Shown: positions 45,186 through 53,859, counted from the first letter of the stretch. The stretch is 64,000 nucleotides of DNA from Oscillospiraceae bacterium (GCA_902802325.1 CADCLV010000008.1:1-64000); one strand, 5' to 3'. Notes: a model not told the origin generated them from the letters alone. Numbers and translations: made by a program.

Positions 45186-46340
45186 TCACATAAGTGTAAG
45201 TATTAATGCAACCAAAGAAGCTGCGAACCCCAAAAGCACCAGAAGGAAAGCCCACAGCGGCACCACTTTCCGCTCTTTCGGAGAAACAGTTTCGGCCTTT
45301 TTCTCATCAGTTTCCGGAAGAGTTTCTTTTTCCGGAGAGGCTTTCTTTTCCGGCTTCGTTTCCTCTGCCGGTTTCTTTACTTCATGCTCATCAACATCAC
45401 TTTCGCATGCTTCTTTCTCTACTGTATCACTCTTTTCACCATTCTGGCAACGGATTTTCGTCAATATCTCCTGGGCCTTTTTGACCTGTGGGATCAATTC
45501 CATCTGTACTGCCTTCATGGTATCGTTATAATCGCGTTCCACTTTGGCTTTGCTGTCACAAAGCGCGCCAAAGTCCGGAGTCGCGGTATCGGAAAAATAG
45601 ACGATACCCACAGAAGCATCATCTGTATTCTGACCGGCACCGACTACAAATTCCTGGATCGTATTTCTTAATTCTTCTTCCGCTTCCACTTTTCCCTTTG
45701 CGGCAAGCTCGGCAAGTCTCGCCACCACCGGACGGATCAGCTGAGAGGAAGAATCGTAAACCATCTCTTCCACACCATCCGTCATAAGAACGAAAGCATG
45801 GGTATCATCTGTCGTTGTGCGGATAAAGCGCAGATATTCCTGGGCATTCGGGAAAGTAATAAAATAGGTGGAGGAAGCATTCTCTCCATTCGCCGGAAGC
45901 GTGACCGGCGAGATCCCCTGCGAAGAAACCCGGCAGATCATACCATCACCGATATGTCCAGCTAAAACCAGATCTCCTTTGACCGCAACAAAAAGAAGCG
46001 TACAGGAAAGGCGCTCCAGGCCGTCCAGTTCATGTTCCTGAAGAAGCGGAGCCATCGCCGAATGGATCGCCGTAACCAGGATCGTTCTCGAGATGCTTTC
46101 TCTGTTTTCAAAATAAAAGGCGTCAAAATGCCGGCAAAGAAGATCAGCTACTGTCTCACAGGCGCATTTCGAGCCGAATCGGGCATGGGTATATTTGGCG
46201 CCGCCGGCGCCGTCCGACACACACATGACGGAAACCCCGTTGGAAGTCTTTGAAAAAGAAGAATCCTCACATGGAGTACCGCGGTTAATATGTTTGTTTC
46301 CGATCAGAGAAACATTAACAAGTGTCGGAAGAGCTCGCAT
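45186..46340 (-). CDS. PP2C-family serine/threonine phosphatase with C-terminal anchor
   Basis: A 384-residue protein. Residues 1-250 are a PP2C phosphatase: TPCEDSSFSK, MCVSDGAGGAKYTHARFGS, LAGHIGDGMICRVS, FVLMTDGVEEMVYD and NTDDASVGIVYF carry the Asp metal ligands. A charged helical linker of about 100 residues rich in Lys and Glu follows, and the protein ends in one membrane span (VVPLWAFLLVLLGFAASLVALILTLM), a tail anchor. The enzyme would remove phosphate from Ser or Thr at the membrane. It lies between the VWA gene and the coiled-coil gene. The pairing of VWA, PP2C and kinase matches the TerY-P triad described for tellurite-type stress systems. Confidence 0.88.
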   Translation of the reverse strand: MRALPTLVNVSLIGNKHINRGTPCEDSSFSKTSNGVSVMCVSDGAGGAKYTHARFGSKCACETVADLLCRHFDAFYFENRESISRTILVTAIHSAMAPLLQEHELDGLERLSCTLLFVAVKGDLVLAGHIGDGMICRVSSQGISPVTLPANGENASSTYFITFPNAQEYLRFIRTTTDDTHAFVLMTDGVEEMVYDSSSQLIRPVVARLAELAAKGKVEAEEELRNTIQEFVVGAGQNTDDASVGIVYFSDTATPDFGALCDSKAKVERDYNDTMKAVQMELIPQVKKAQEILTKIRCQNGEKSDTVEKEACESDVDEHEVKKPAEETKPEKKASPEKETLPETDEKKAETVSPKERKVVPLWAFLLVLLGFAASLVALILTLM

Positions 46341-46343
46341 TTC

Positions 46344-47093
46344 TTATTTACTCTCCTCAATGGCCTTGAAGAAATCATCCATGGCCAGAGCATTTCCTTC
46401 CGGCTCCGTATTGAGATTATAGAGTGCATCATTATTCATGCTGTTCGATACAACAGACGAACTACTGGAACCCAGGAAAGCAAAAAGCTTACCGAACTGG
46501 GCGGTGCTGATCGAGATCGGCTTTTCACGCTTTCCGGAAAGACGCTGAAGCATCGGGAAGTCGGCACTGTTACCGACACCGATATTAAATACCACCAGTT
46601 TATCGTTATCTTCCAGCTCACGGACGGCTTCGATAGCCTTCTCCATGTTCTCGACAGCATTGTCACCCTGAGGCGCGCCGTCAGTGATTACCACAAGCCA
46701 CGGCTGATAGTACTTGATACCCATCTGCTTATAGCCTTCCTTACGGGCATTGAGAAGCTCGAGGGCCGTAAGGATACCTTCACCGATCGGAGTAAGGCTT
46801 GTCGTCGCCTGAAGTTTCGGAATCACCTGTTCTTTACTGGTCTTACCAAACGGCAGGAAAATATCGACCGATCCGCCGAAAGTAATGATCGCAATATCTG
46901 CGGAAGAACGGGTCTCATCATTATCACGGATCGAAGAAAAAAAGCTCTGTAATCCGTTATTCAGCTGCTCGATCGGATAACCGGCCATAGAACCACTGAT
47001 ATCCAGACAGAAACAGATCGGAAGACGTCTTCTTGTGCTGCTGCCAAAATCAGATTTTGAAAAACCACTCGCTCCGGTTGTCTCGTTGCTCAT
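46344..47093 (-). CDS. TerY-type VWA domain protein
   Basis: A 249-residue cytoplasmic von Willebrand A domain. The MIDAS metal site is visible: FCLDISGSMAG (DxSxS), the Thr in TTSLTPIGEGILTALELL and the Asp in VVITDGAPQGDN. ALELLNARK and the TPIGEG turn are shared with TerY-like proteins of stress-response clusters. The C-terminal tail holds a run of serines (LGSSSSSVVSNS). VWA domains bind partner proteins through the metal. GGAGG lies before the ATG. It sits between kinase and phosphatase genes, so it probably assembles or tunes these two. Confidence 0.88.
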   Translation of the reverse strand: MSNETTGASGFSKSDFGSSTRRRLPICFCLDISGSMAGYPIEQLNNGLQSFFSSIRDNDETRSSADIAIITFGGSVDIFLPFGKTSKEQVIPKLQATTSLTPIGEGILTALELLNARKEGYKQMGIKYYQPWLVVITDGAPQGDNAVENMEKAIEAVRELEDNDKLVVFNIGVGNSADFPMLQRLSGKREKPISISTAQFGKLFAFLGSSSSSVVSNSMNNDALYNLNTEPEGNALAMDDFFKAIEESK

Positions 47094-47123
47094 AGTATTC
47101 CCCTCCTGTAACTTCGAATAGAT

Positions 47124-49010
47124 CTATTTAAAATACCGAAGAAGTTCGATGCCAAAGGCTAAAGAAAGATATAACGCCAGGTTCCATCTCTTCTTTTTAA
47201 AGAATGCCGCAAGGCCCTTCTTCTGTTCAGGCTTTGCCTGTTCTGCTGCTTTTTCTCCGTTTTGTTCCGGAGCCGGTGCCGATGAAGTATGCTGGGCGGC
47301 CATTCTGTTCGCCAGCGCGCTGGAAGTGGCCGGTTTTCCGGATTGACCGGAAGAAGTCCGGATCTGTGTCTGCTGAGGCGGATTCGAACTGCCCTTAAAG
47401 CTTAAGTGCGCCTGCTCCGGCTTCGGCTTCGGTTTCTCTTCCTGATGCAGCGGTACCTGACGGGCATAAGAATTCGCCGCTTCCGGAGTATTCATGGAAG
47501 AACTCATGACGGCTTCCCTGATTCCCATCTTCCCGCCTTTTTTCTTCACCTGCGGATCCGGTTCTTCCACATAATACGGGAAAACACGGTATACCTCAGG
47601 ATCATCATATTCATGGGCATTCAGCTTGTCGCGATACTCCTCCAAAGCAACTGTCCACTCTACGCAGTCAAACAGTTCGCCCTCAGCAAACGCTCTTACG
47701 AACATATCCTTAAGAGTCGGAGTCAGCGCATCCCAGATCTTATCATAACCGCCAAGCGGAATACGGTCGTTCTGAGAATCATCCGTAGTATACGGGAAAG
47801 AACGCGCTTCCATCTCATCGCGCAATGTCTCCAGACCATTTCTCTGTGCATACGGATGCTGGCCGCAGAAAAGCATGGAGAATACCAGGATCGCAACAGA
47901 ATAATCCTCATCCTGCGGACGGCGCAGGAAAGAAACGAAGGACTTATCCCACAGCTCCGGACGGGTAAACTCTTCCGTACCTACCGGACACGGCAGATCC
48001 TGATACTGCACACTGTCAATATCGATGAGATAAACATGACTATCATCATCGATCATAGCATTTTTCAACTGAATATCACCGGCAAGAACGCCATGCAGAT
48101 GCATGTAGTCCATGATCCGAAGGAAAGAAATTGCGGATTCCACCACATTTACACGTTCCCAGCACGGGAAATTCTCTTCCATGGCATCCGGTCCGTCAAA
48201 AGCACGGCTGATGGTACTTCCGGACGCTTTCTTCATAAGATATCCGACAGGCATCTTCTCATTCGAATATAAAAGCTTATAGGGCCAGCAGATATTGACA
48301 GCATTCAGTCCCAGCTGACGCATCTTCATAAGCTTATACCAGCGCAGCGGTGTAATTCCGCCCTTGTGATATATCTTCGCCACATACTGCTCGTCTTCGG
48401 TGCAGAAAACAAGTCCCTCGGCGCCGGTACTGATCAGCGAAGTTAATGTCAGTCTCTGATCATCATCGGTATACACATAATCGCCTACGCTGAAATAGTG
48501 AGACGAGGCAATGAAATCGCTGTTACCGGAAATGGGATTCACACTATAGCCCGGCTCTTCCTCCATACATTCGTCAATGGTAGGATAAAACCGGATCCGG
48601 CCCTGATCGATCACAAAGATCGCGCTCTTTCTCTGAGCATTGATATTGCGAAGACGGGTAAAGCTGCTGCTGTTCCTTCCGATAAAGAAACACTCGTTTT
48701 CATTTCCCAGATGCTCAAGGAAAAAATCAACTGTCGATGCGCTCTTGCTGACACGCATAAGCTTGGCATCAGCCATGCACTTCAAAGATTGCCGGGTCTG
48801 GTACACGATTGCTTTTTCATTGGGGTTATTGGCTTTTATAACACATTCGTGGAAGGCTTTAAAACCGCCGCTGACAAATACGGTCTTCTGTTGCGCAACA
48901 ATAGAGCCGACCAATGCTTCCTGCATTGCCGGATCTCGGAATTCCAGAAAAGCAGAATAATCTACTACAATTGAAGTGTAGTCTTGCAGCAGTTCAGCAA
49001 AATCAGCCAT
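47124..49010 (-). CDS. Protein kinase with PIN-like N-terminus and tail anchor
   Basis: About 628 residues. Residues 1 to about 150 look PIN-like: strand IVVDYSAFLEF with an Asp, VFVSGGFKAFHE, then CFFIGRNSSSFTRLR. The kinase domain follows: glycine loop STGAEGLVF, Lys in YVAKIYHKG, catalytic loop HGVLAGDIQLKNAMI and a DID in place of DFG, then RPELWDKSF in place of APE. The C-terminus has a Pro, Gln and Ser rich linker and ends with a basic stretch and one membrane span (WNLALYLSLAFGIELLRYF). It is first in the operon. The ATG at 49010 has GGGGG 5 bases upstream; an ATG at 49022 four codons earlier is also possible. Kinase identity is solid, PIN identity is tentative. Confidence 0.82.
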   Translation of the reverse strand: MADFAELLQDYTSIVVDYSAFLEFRDPAMQEALVGSIVAQQKTVFVSGGFKAFHECVIKANNPNEKAIVYQTRQSLKCMADAKLMRVSKSASTVDFFLEHLGNENECFFIGRNSSSFTRLRNINAQRKSAIFVIDQGRIRFYPTIDECMEEEPGYSVNPISGNSDFIASSHYFSVGDYVYTDDDQRLTLTSLISTGAEGLVFCTEDEQYVAKIYHKGGITPLRWYKLMKMRQLGLNAVNICWPYKLLYSNEKMPVGYLMKKASGSTISRAFDGPDAMEENFPCWERVNVVESAISFLRIMDYMHLHGVLAGDIQLKNAMIDDDSHVYLIDIDSVQYQDLPCPVGTEEFTRPELWDKSFVSFLRRPQDEDYSVAILVFSMLFCGQHPYAQRNGLETLRDEMEARSFPYTTDDSQNDRIPLGGYDKIWDALTPTLKDMFVRAFAEGELFDCVEWTVALEEYRDKLNAHEYDDPEVYRVFPYYVEEPDPQVKKKGGKMGIREAVMSSSMNTPEAANSYARQVPLHQEEKPKPKPEQAHLSFKGSSNPPQQTQIRTSSGQSGKPATSSALANRMAAQHTSSAPAPEQNGEKAAEQAKPEQKKGLAAFFKKKRWNLALYLSLAFGIELLRYFK

Positions 49011-49027
49011 ACGCACCCCCATCTTTT

Positions 49028-49068
49028 TTGCCTTATATCATTATAAGGCAACAAAACGTTCCGCTCAA
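49028..49068 (-). promoter_or_regulatory. Promoter and palindromic operator of the kinase operon
   Basis: On the minus strand TTGAGC (49068-49063), a 17-base spacer and a perfect TATAAT (49045-49040) form a sigma-A promoter. The -10 box lies inside a perfect palindrome with 10-base arms (TTGCCTTATA and TATAAGGCAA, 49028-49051) and a 4-base centre. A dimeric repressor bound there would cover the -10 box and the start site. As an RNA hairpin it lacks the T-run of a terminator. Confidence 0.75.
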
Positions 49069-49106
49069 TAGCGAATCCGGGGATTTCTTAAAATTTGTTG
49101 TGACTG

Positions 49107-50354
49107 TTAGACGTCAAAATTCCGCATTAAATCTTCGAATGTATCTCTTCTTCTGATAAGACGGTCATTTCCGTCATGATCGATCAGAACTTCTGCCGGA
49201 CGTAACCGGTTGTTGTAATTGGAACTCATGGAAAAACCATAGGCACCGGCATCGAGAACAACGGCCACATCATTTTCTTTCACAATGGGAAGCTCACGGT
49301 CCTTTGCAACGATATCGCCGCTTTCACAGATATTTCCGACTACAGAATACACTTCTTTTTCAGAGGAAATAAGCGGCTTTCCATCCCGGTAGATCTCCAC
49401 ATCATGCCAGGAATCATAAAGCTCCGGACGGATCAGTACATTCATACCGATGTCCGTTCCCACATATCTATGTCCGAAATTCTCCTTCACGGCATACACA
49501 CGGCCAAGAAGGACACCGCCTTCAGCCACGATATAGCGGCCGGGTTCCATCTTAAAGAGCACATCTCTGCCGGTCTTATTCTTCCATTCTGTCAGAAGAT
49601 GATCGAAAGCCACCTTAAACGACTCCATGTCGAACTCGGCTTCGCCTTCCAGCTTGTGATAAGGTGTACCGAATCCACCACCGAAGTCCACAAACTCCAG
49701 TTCCGGGAAATCTTCAGCATAATGAAGGAAATTCGATACCGCATCCAGATACGGCTGGAAATCCATGAACAAGGACCCGATATGCTGATTCAGACCCACA
49801 ATATGCAGATCATATTTCTTGGCAAGTTCCAAAACCTTCGGGATATCCTGGGCTGCCACACCGAACTTCGTCTTCTTACCTGCAGTTACGACCTTCTCGT
49901 GATGACCCGCGCCAACACCGGGGTTCAAGCGTACAGAAAGACGTCCGCCGGGGCAAAGGCGTCCGAACATCTCCAGCTGGGAAAGACTGTCCACACTGAG
50001 GATCACACCTTCATCAATAGCATACTGCATCTCCTCTTCCGATACGTTGTTCGGAACAAAGAAGATCCGTTCACTCGGGAATCCTGCCTTCTTTAAGGCA
50101 AAGATCTCTCCCGGGCTCATGGCATCGGCATTCAATCCTTCTTCCAAAGCCATGCGAAGGATCGTCAGATTGGAATTCGTCTTAATCGAAAAATTCGAGG
50201 TAAAACGGTGACTGGTAAGGATGCCTGCCACACGCTTCATCTGTCTTCTAAGGATATCCTCGTTATACACATAAAGCGGCGAACCATACTTCTTCAGAAG
50301 TTCGTCAGGATTTGTATTACCAAAGAAATTCATCTGCTGGGTATAAGATTCCAT
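49107..50354 (-). CDS. lysA: Diaminopimelate decarboxylase
   Basis: A 415-residue fold-type III PLP enzyme. Seen are the Schiff-base Lys in FSIKTNSNLTILR (near residue 59), VGLNQHIGSLF, the FGGGFGTPY phosphate site, FKMEPGRYIVAEGGVLLGRV, and ICESGDIVAKD with the catalytic Cys. It makes lysine from meso-diaminopimelate, the last step of the pathway. GAGG lies 7 bases before the ATG. It is transcribed alone from a promoter at 50384-50411; no lysine riboswitch is seen in the short leader. Confidence 0.95.
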   Translation of the reverse strand: MESYTQQMNFFGNTNPDELLKKYGSPLYVYNEDILRRQMKRVAGILTSHRFTSNFSIKTNSNLTILRMALEEGLNADAMSPGEIFALKKAGFPSERIFFVPNNVSEEEMQYAIDEGVILSVDSLSQLEMFGRLCPGGRLSVRLNPGVGAGHHEKVVTAGKKTKFGVAAQDIPKVLELAKKYDLHIVGLNQHIGSLFMDFQPYLDAVSNFLHYAEDFPELEFVDFGGGFGTPYHKLEGEAEFDMESFKVAFDHLLTEWKNKTGRDVLFKMEPGRYIVAEGGVLLGRVYAVKENFGHRYVGTDIGMNVLIRPELYDSWHDVEIYRDGKPLISSEKEVYSVVGNICESGDIVAKDRELPIVKENDVAVVLDAGAYGFSMSSNYNNRLRPAEVLIDHDGNDRLIRRRDTFEDLMRNFDV

Positions 50355-50383
50355 AAAGACACCTCGTCAAACATTTTGCAATT

Positions 50384-50411
50384 ATTGTAACATGCCCTTG
50401 CATTTTTGCAA
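50384..50411 (-). promoter_or_regulatory. Promoter of lysA
   Basis: On the minus strand TTGCAA (50411-50406), a 16-base spacer and TACAAT (50389-50384) with an extended TG two bases before it. A small hairpin (CTTGCA, TGCAAG) overlaps the -35 box. Confidence 0.6.
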
Positions 50412-50429
50412 GTAAACGAATGATATAAA

Positions 50430-52265
50430 TTATTCTTCAATTCCGACCAGTTTCATTAGATACTTCGCATTTGTCTCCGAAGACATACCCGCTTTTAATT
50501 TGTAGTCAAAATGCAGGCCATCATCATCAAAATATTCAGAAAAGTGATAAAACACCAGATCTACTTCTCCGTTAGTATCCATTTTACAAAGCTCATAATC
50601 GTGGGTCGACATCATACCGATGATCTTCGGACTATGAAGTTTTTTCAAAACGATCCATGCGCCATCAGTTCTGTCTTTCGAATTCGTGCCACGGAAAATC
50701 TCATCGATCAGGAACAAAAGAGGGGTTCCGCTTTCAGAAGCACGAACGATCCGCTCGATCTTAACAAGCTCCGCATAGAATGTGGAAACGCCTTCACCCA
50801 GATTATCTTCTATACGCATGGAAGCGGCCACCCGCATAATTGACAGCGAAAGTGCTTTTGCCGGGCACACCGCGCCGGTATAGGCCAGGATCGTATTGAT
50901 GCCGACAGTTCGAAGAAGTGTCGTCTTACCCGACATATTCGATCCTGTGATCATGGCACAGCCCCGGTCAAGCTTAAAATTATTCCGTACGACACGCTTT
51001 TCTTCAATAAGCGGATGGCCCATCTCCTCCGCTTCAAAGAAAGGCAGATCTTTTTCAAGTATCTCCGGCATGCAGCCATCCGGGAAGATCATTCCCATCA
51101 AAGAAAGACTCATCAAGGCTTCCCACTCGCCTATCGCCTGAAGTTTCTCCGGAATCTCCTTACCGGATTCTTTTCTCCACTTCTCCAGAAGATGCAGACA
51201 GATCTCATCAAACGGCATCGCCACATTCAAGACGAAATATAAAAGAGGCTGCATACGCGCCTGAATCAGAAGACAGATCATATAAAGCGATGAGAGCTGA
51301 TTTGAGGCAGACCGGTTCGTGCAGTTTTCTTCGCTTTTCCCATAAAGCTGATCTCTCAATCCCTGAAGATACGAAGCCTTTACTTCAACATTTTCAAGTC
51401 CGGTAAATATATTCGAATAAGCACGAAGCTCCGGATAGAATTTTTCCACCAGATCAAACGTGACCGCATGGGTCTTATAGCAAAGTGCCATCATCCCCAT
51501 CTGAAAGATCAAAATCGCAGACGGGAATATCAGATAGTATCCGCCCATGACCATGCCGGCAATAAGACTGAGATAAAACAATACAGCCAGGCTGATGCGG
51601 AGAACGAGAAATCCTTTTTTCATCCCTGTGACCGGAGCCGCAATAAAGGCCAGAAGTGCCTGTGGCGAGCCCTTCTTCTTTACATTCATCCGCGTGGAAG
51701 CTTCCAGTTCTTCAACCAGTGAAAGCCGGGAAGAAAGTTCTTTTACCGCTTCCTGCCTCGAAAGAATATCTTCACGGGAAATGCTCTGTGAATCCGCCAG
51801 CAGAAGCCATTTTTGAAGCTGTCTGCGGCCGTATGCGGTATGTGCAATATTGATCAGATGAAAAAGTGACTTCGGTCCGAAAATATCAAGGTCTCCGGAA
51901 AAAGCATGCTTCTTGATCTGAAGGTCAGATCCGTCATCCGGAAGTTTTGAAAAATCATGGAGTGTCCTTGCCATATTCGCTTCGTGGATCTCCTTTAACA
52001 CGGCGATCCGCTGTGCTTTGGCTTTGATCCTTCCATGAATAGCCACAAGAATTATAAACCCCAGAAAGACCACGCAGGCCGGAATCAGAAAAACAAACTG
52101 TTTTTTCACAAAAAACAGCACAAAAAGAACCAGCGCCCCCACAAAACAGATACCTCTGTAATTCGCCAGGCCGCCGGCTTTCTCTTCTATACGTTTCCAT
52201 TCTTCTTCTAACGCGATCCGTCTTTCTTCTAATACCTGATCTCGTTTTTCTTTTTTCTCACTCAT
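50430..52265 (-). CDS. Membrane-bound MutS-like ATPase
   Basis: A 611-residue protein. Two membrane spans near residues 40-80 (GICFVGALVLFVLFFV and FVFLIPACVVFLGFIILVAI) and two more near 225-270 surround a MutS core-like helical part. The C-terminal third is a MutS ATPase: Walker A GSNMSGKTTLLRT, the family phrase ASMRIEDNLGEGVSTFYAEL, Walker B LLFLIDEIFRGTNSKDR and MMSTHDYELCK. It lacks the mismatch-recognition domain I. The function of such membrane MutS-like proteins is unknown. It begins 5 bases after the sirtuin stop, with only a weak ribosome binding site. Confidence 0.85.
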   Translation of the reverse strand: MSEKKEKRDQVLEERRIALEEEWKRIEEKAGGLANYRGICFVGALVLFVLFFVKKQFVFLIPACVVFLGFIILVAIHGRIKAKAQRIAVLKEIHEANMARTLHDFSKLPDDGSDLQIKKHAFSGDLDIFGPKSLFHLINIAHTAYGRRQLQKWLLLADSQSISREDILSRQEAVKELSSRLSLVEELEASTRMNVKKKGSPQALLAFIAAPVTGMKKGFLVLRISLAVLFYLSLIAGMVMGGYYLIFPSAILIFQMGMMALCYKTHAVTFDLVEKFYPELRAYSNIFTGLENVEVKASYLQGLRDQLYGKSEENCTNRSASNQLSSLYMICLLIQARMQPLLYFVLNVAMPFDEICLHLLEKWRKESGKEIPEKLQAIGEWEALMSLSLMGMIFPDGCMPEILEKDLPFFEAEEMGHPLIEEKRVVRNNFKLDRGCAMITGSNMSGKTTLLRTVGINTILAYTGAVCPAKALSLSIMRVAASMRIEDNLGEGVSTFYAELVKIERIVRASESGTPLLFLIDEIFRGTNSKDRTDGAWIVLKKLHSPKIIGMMSTHDYELCKMDTNGEVDLVFYHFSEYFDDDGLHFDYKLKAGMSSETNAKYLMKLVGIEE

Positions 52266-52270
52266 GAATA

Positions 52271-53266
52271 TTATGTTTCTTTCTTTTTCCCTTTTGCCGT
52301 ACTCTTCGACGCACTCTTTGATGTACTCTTCGACACATTCTTCGAAGCGCTCGTCTTGGCTGCCGTTTTTTTCGCAGTAGAGGACTTATTCGCAGAAGAA
52401 GCTTTCTTTTCAGTAGTCTTTTTCGAAGCAGTTTTCTTCGCTACTGTCTTTTTGGAAGAAGCTTTCTTTACCGATGTTTCCGGTTTCTTTTTCGGAATAT
52501 ACTTAGAAATGGCCTCATCCAGTACAGCACCAATACTGTCATGGATCGTAAGCATTGCCTGAAGATCCAGATAAGTAGAACTCTTATTGACGATGACCAC
52601 ACGGTCGCTCTTTAAGAACTGGGCAAAGGTCGCAGCAGGATACACTGTCAGTGAAGTACCGCCGATTATCAGAAGATCCGCCTTTTTAATTGCTTTTACG
52701 GCATTATCGATATTCTCATGCTCCAAATGCTCCTCGTAAAGCACCACATCCGGACGGACGATCCCGCCGCACTTGGTGCAATGCGGAACACCTTTGCTCT
52801 TCAATACGAAATTCAGATCATACTTTTCGCCGCACTCGAGACAATAGTTACGGAATACAGAACCATGAAGTTCAATTGTAGTCGTACTTCCTGCCATTTG
52901 ATGCAGATTATCGATATTCTGGGTGATCGTTGCCTTCAGTTTTCCCTGCTTTTCCAGACGCACCAAAGCACGATGAGCCTTATTCGGACGAGCCTTCGGA
53001 TAACAGAGCTTTCTCTTATAAAAGTCGAAGAATTCTTCCGGGTGAGCTTCAAAGAAGGAGTGACTGATAATATCTACCGGACGATACGAAAGACCGCTTT
53101 CCTGATTGAAGATACCTTCGCCGCTTCGGAAATCGGGAATGCCGCTTTCCGTCGAGACGCCGGCGCCTCCTAAGAAAACAATGTACTTCGATTCTTTGAT
53201 CAATTGTTTAAGCTGAGCGATTTTTTTCTCGCGTGCACCTTCATATCGATCCAGTCTGGTTTCCAC
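52271..53266 (-). CDS. Sirtuin deacylase with histone-H1-like basic tail
   Basis: A 331-residue protein. Residues 1-260 form a sirtuin: GGAGVSTESGIPDFRS, TQNIDNLHQMAGS, the catalytic His in IELHGSVFRNYC, zinc cysteines in CLECGEKYD and HCTKCGGIVRPD, and GGTSLTVYPAA. These remove acyl groups from lysine with NAD. The last 65 or so residues are a tail of Lys, Ala, Ser and Thr in KKTA/KKAS-like repeats, like histone H1 or bacterial AlgP/HC1 proteins, which bind DNA. The start is GTG at 53266 with GGGGAG 5 bases upstream. It is followed closely by the MutS-like gene. Confidence 0.92.
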   Translation of the reverse strand: METRLDRYEGAREKKIAQLKQLIKESKYIVFLGGAGVSTESGIPDFRSGEGIFNQESGLSYRPVDIISHSFFEAHPEEFFDFYKRKLCYPKARPNKAHRALVRLEKQGKLKATITQNIDNLHQMAGSTTTIELHGSVFRNYCLECGEKYDLNFVLKSKGVPHCTKCGGIVRPDVVLYEEHLEHENIDNAVKAIKKADLLIIGGTSLTVYPAATFAQFLKSDRVVIVNKSSTYLDLQAMLTIHDSIGAVLDEAISKYIPKKKPETSVKKASSKKTVAKKTASKKTTEKKASSANKSSTAKKTAAKTSASKNVSKSTSKSASKSTAKGKKKET

Positions 53267-53334
53267 TACTTCTCCCCTTTATTTCATGTCAGACCATAAA
53301 TGTCCTGATAAATAGTTATTTCAAGTAAGAATGA

Positions 53335-53757
53335 TCAGTCGATAAAGCTGTCATGAGCAATGGCACCATCATTGGCTGTACCAAACATTTCCTTACCAAG
53401 AACGCGCTTCTCATCACGTTCCTTCTCGGCAATAGCACTGAGTGCATCACGAGTACGGTCCGGATTCTTGATATTTTCCAGAAGAATGATCGGTGTCGAT
53501 TTATCGGCAGTAGAAAGCTCGATGGTGCCAACGCGGAAAAGGCGCTGCCAGAAAGTCTTCTTCAGACGAACATCAAGCACACGGTACATCAGGAGTTCAT
53601 CTTTCAAAGACTTAATGAAACCTCTCTCAACGAAAAGACGGTTCTCACTGAATGAATACTTCGTGAATGAAATAGGCAGACCCAAGTATCTTTTCTTATC
53701 CTGCCAAATGATCTTTTCCTCAACGATATAATCGTTCAACTTATCAATCTTTGCCAT
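53335..53757 (-). CDS. PH-domain-like small protein
   Basis: About 140 residues, no span. The core follows bacterial PH domains: YSFSENRLFVERGFIKSLKDELLMYRVLDVRLKKTFWQRLFRVGTIELSTADKSTPIILLENIKNPDRTRDAL. The phrase RVLDVRLKKTFWQRLFRVGTIEL is typical of YdbS/bPH2 proteins. Those usually carry membrane spans; this one has only the PH part and a charged C-terminus. The start is the ATG at 53757, which has GGGAGG 6 bases upstream. It has its own promoter. Confidence 0.85.
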   Translation of the reverse strand: MAKIDKLNDYIVEEKIIWQDKKRYLGLPISFTKYSFSENRLFVERGFIKSLKDELLMYRVLDVRLKKTFWQRLFRVGTIELSTADKSTPIILLENIKNPDRTRDALSAIAEKERDEKRVLGKEMFGTANDGAIAHDSFID

Positions 53758-53785
53758 TTTGTACCTCCCAAGATGACCTATTTTC

Positions 53786-53814
53786 ATTATATGTATAATG
53801 TTTTTTTTCGTCTA
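53786..53814 (-). promoter_or_regulatory. Promoter of the PH-domain gene
   Basis: On the minus strand TAGACG (53814-53809), a 17-base A-rich spacer and a perfect TATAAT (53791-53786). The leader before the start codon is about 25 bases. Confidence 0.55.
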
Positions 53815-53859
53815 GCGAAATTCATAAAAATCACAAATTCGTAATACAATATTCAAAGA

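Noticed and set aside
47124-50354. lysA and the kinase operon as one transcript
   Set aside because: An 84-base gap holds a complete sigma-A promoter with palindrome for the kinase operon, so a separate start is more likely, although read-through is possible.
50397-50412. Small hairpin CTTGCA-TTTT-TGCAAG as a terminator
   Set aside because: The stem is short, there is no T-run after it on the minus strand, and it coincides with the -35 box of lysA.
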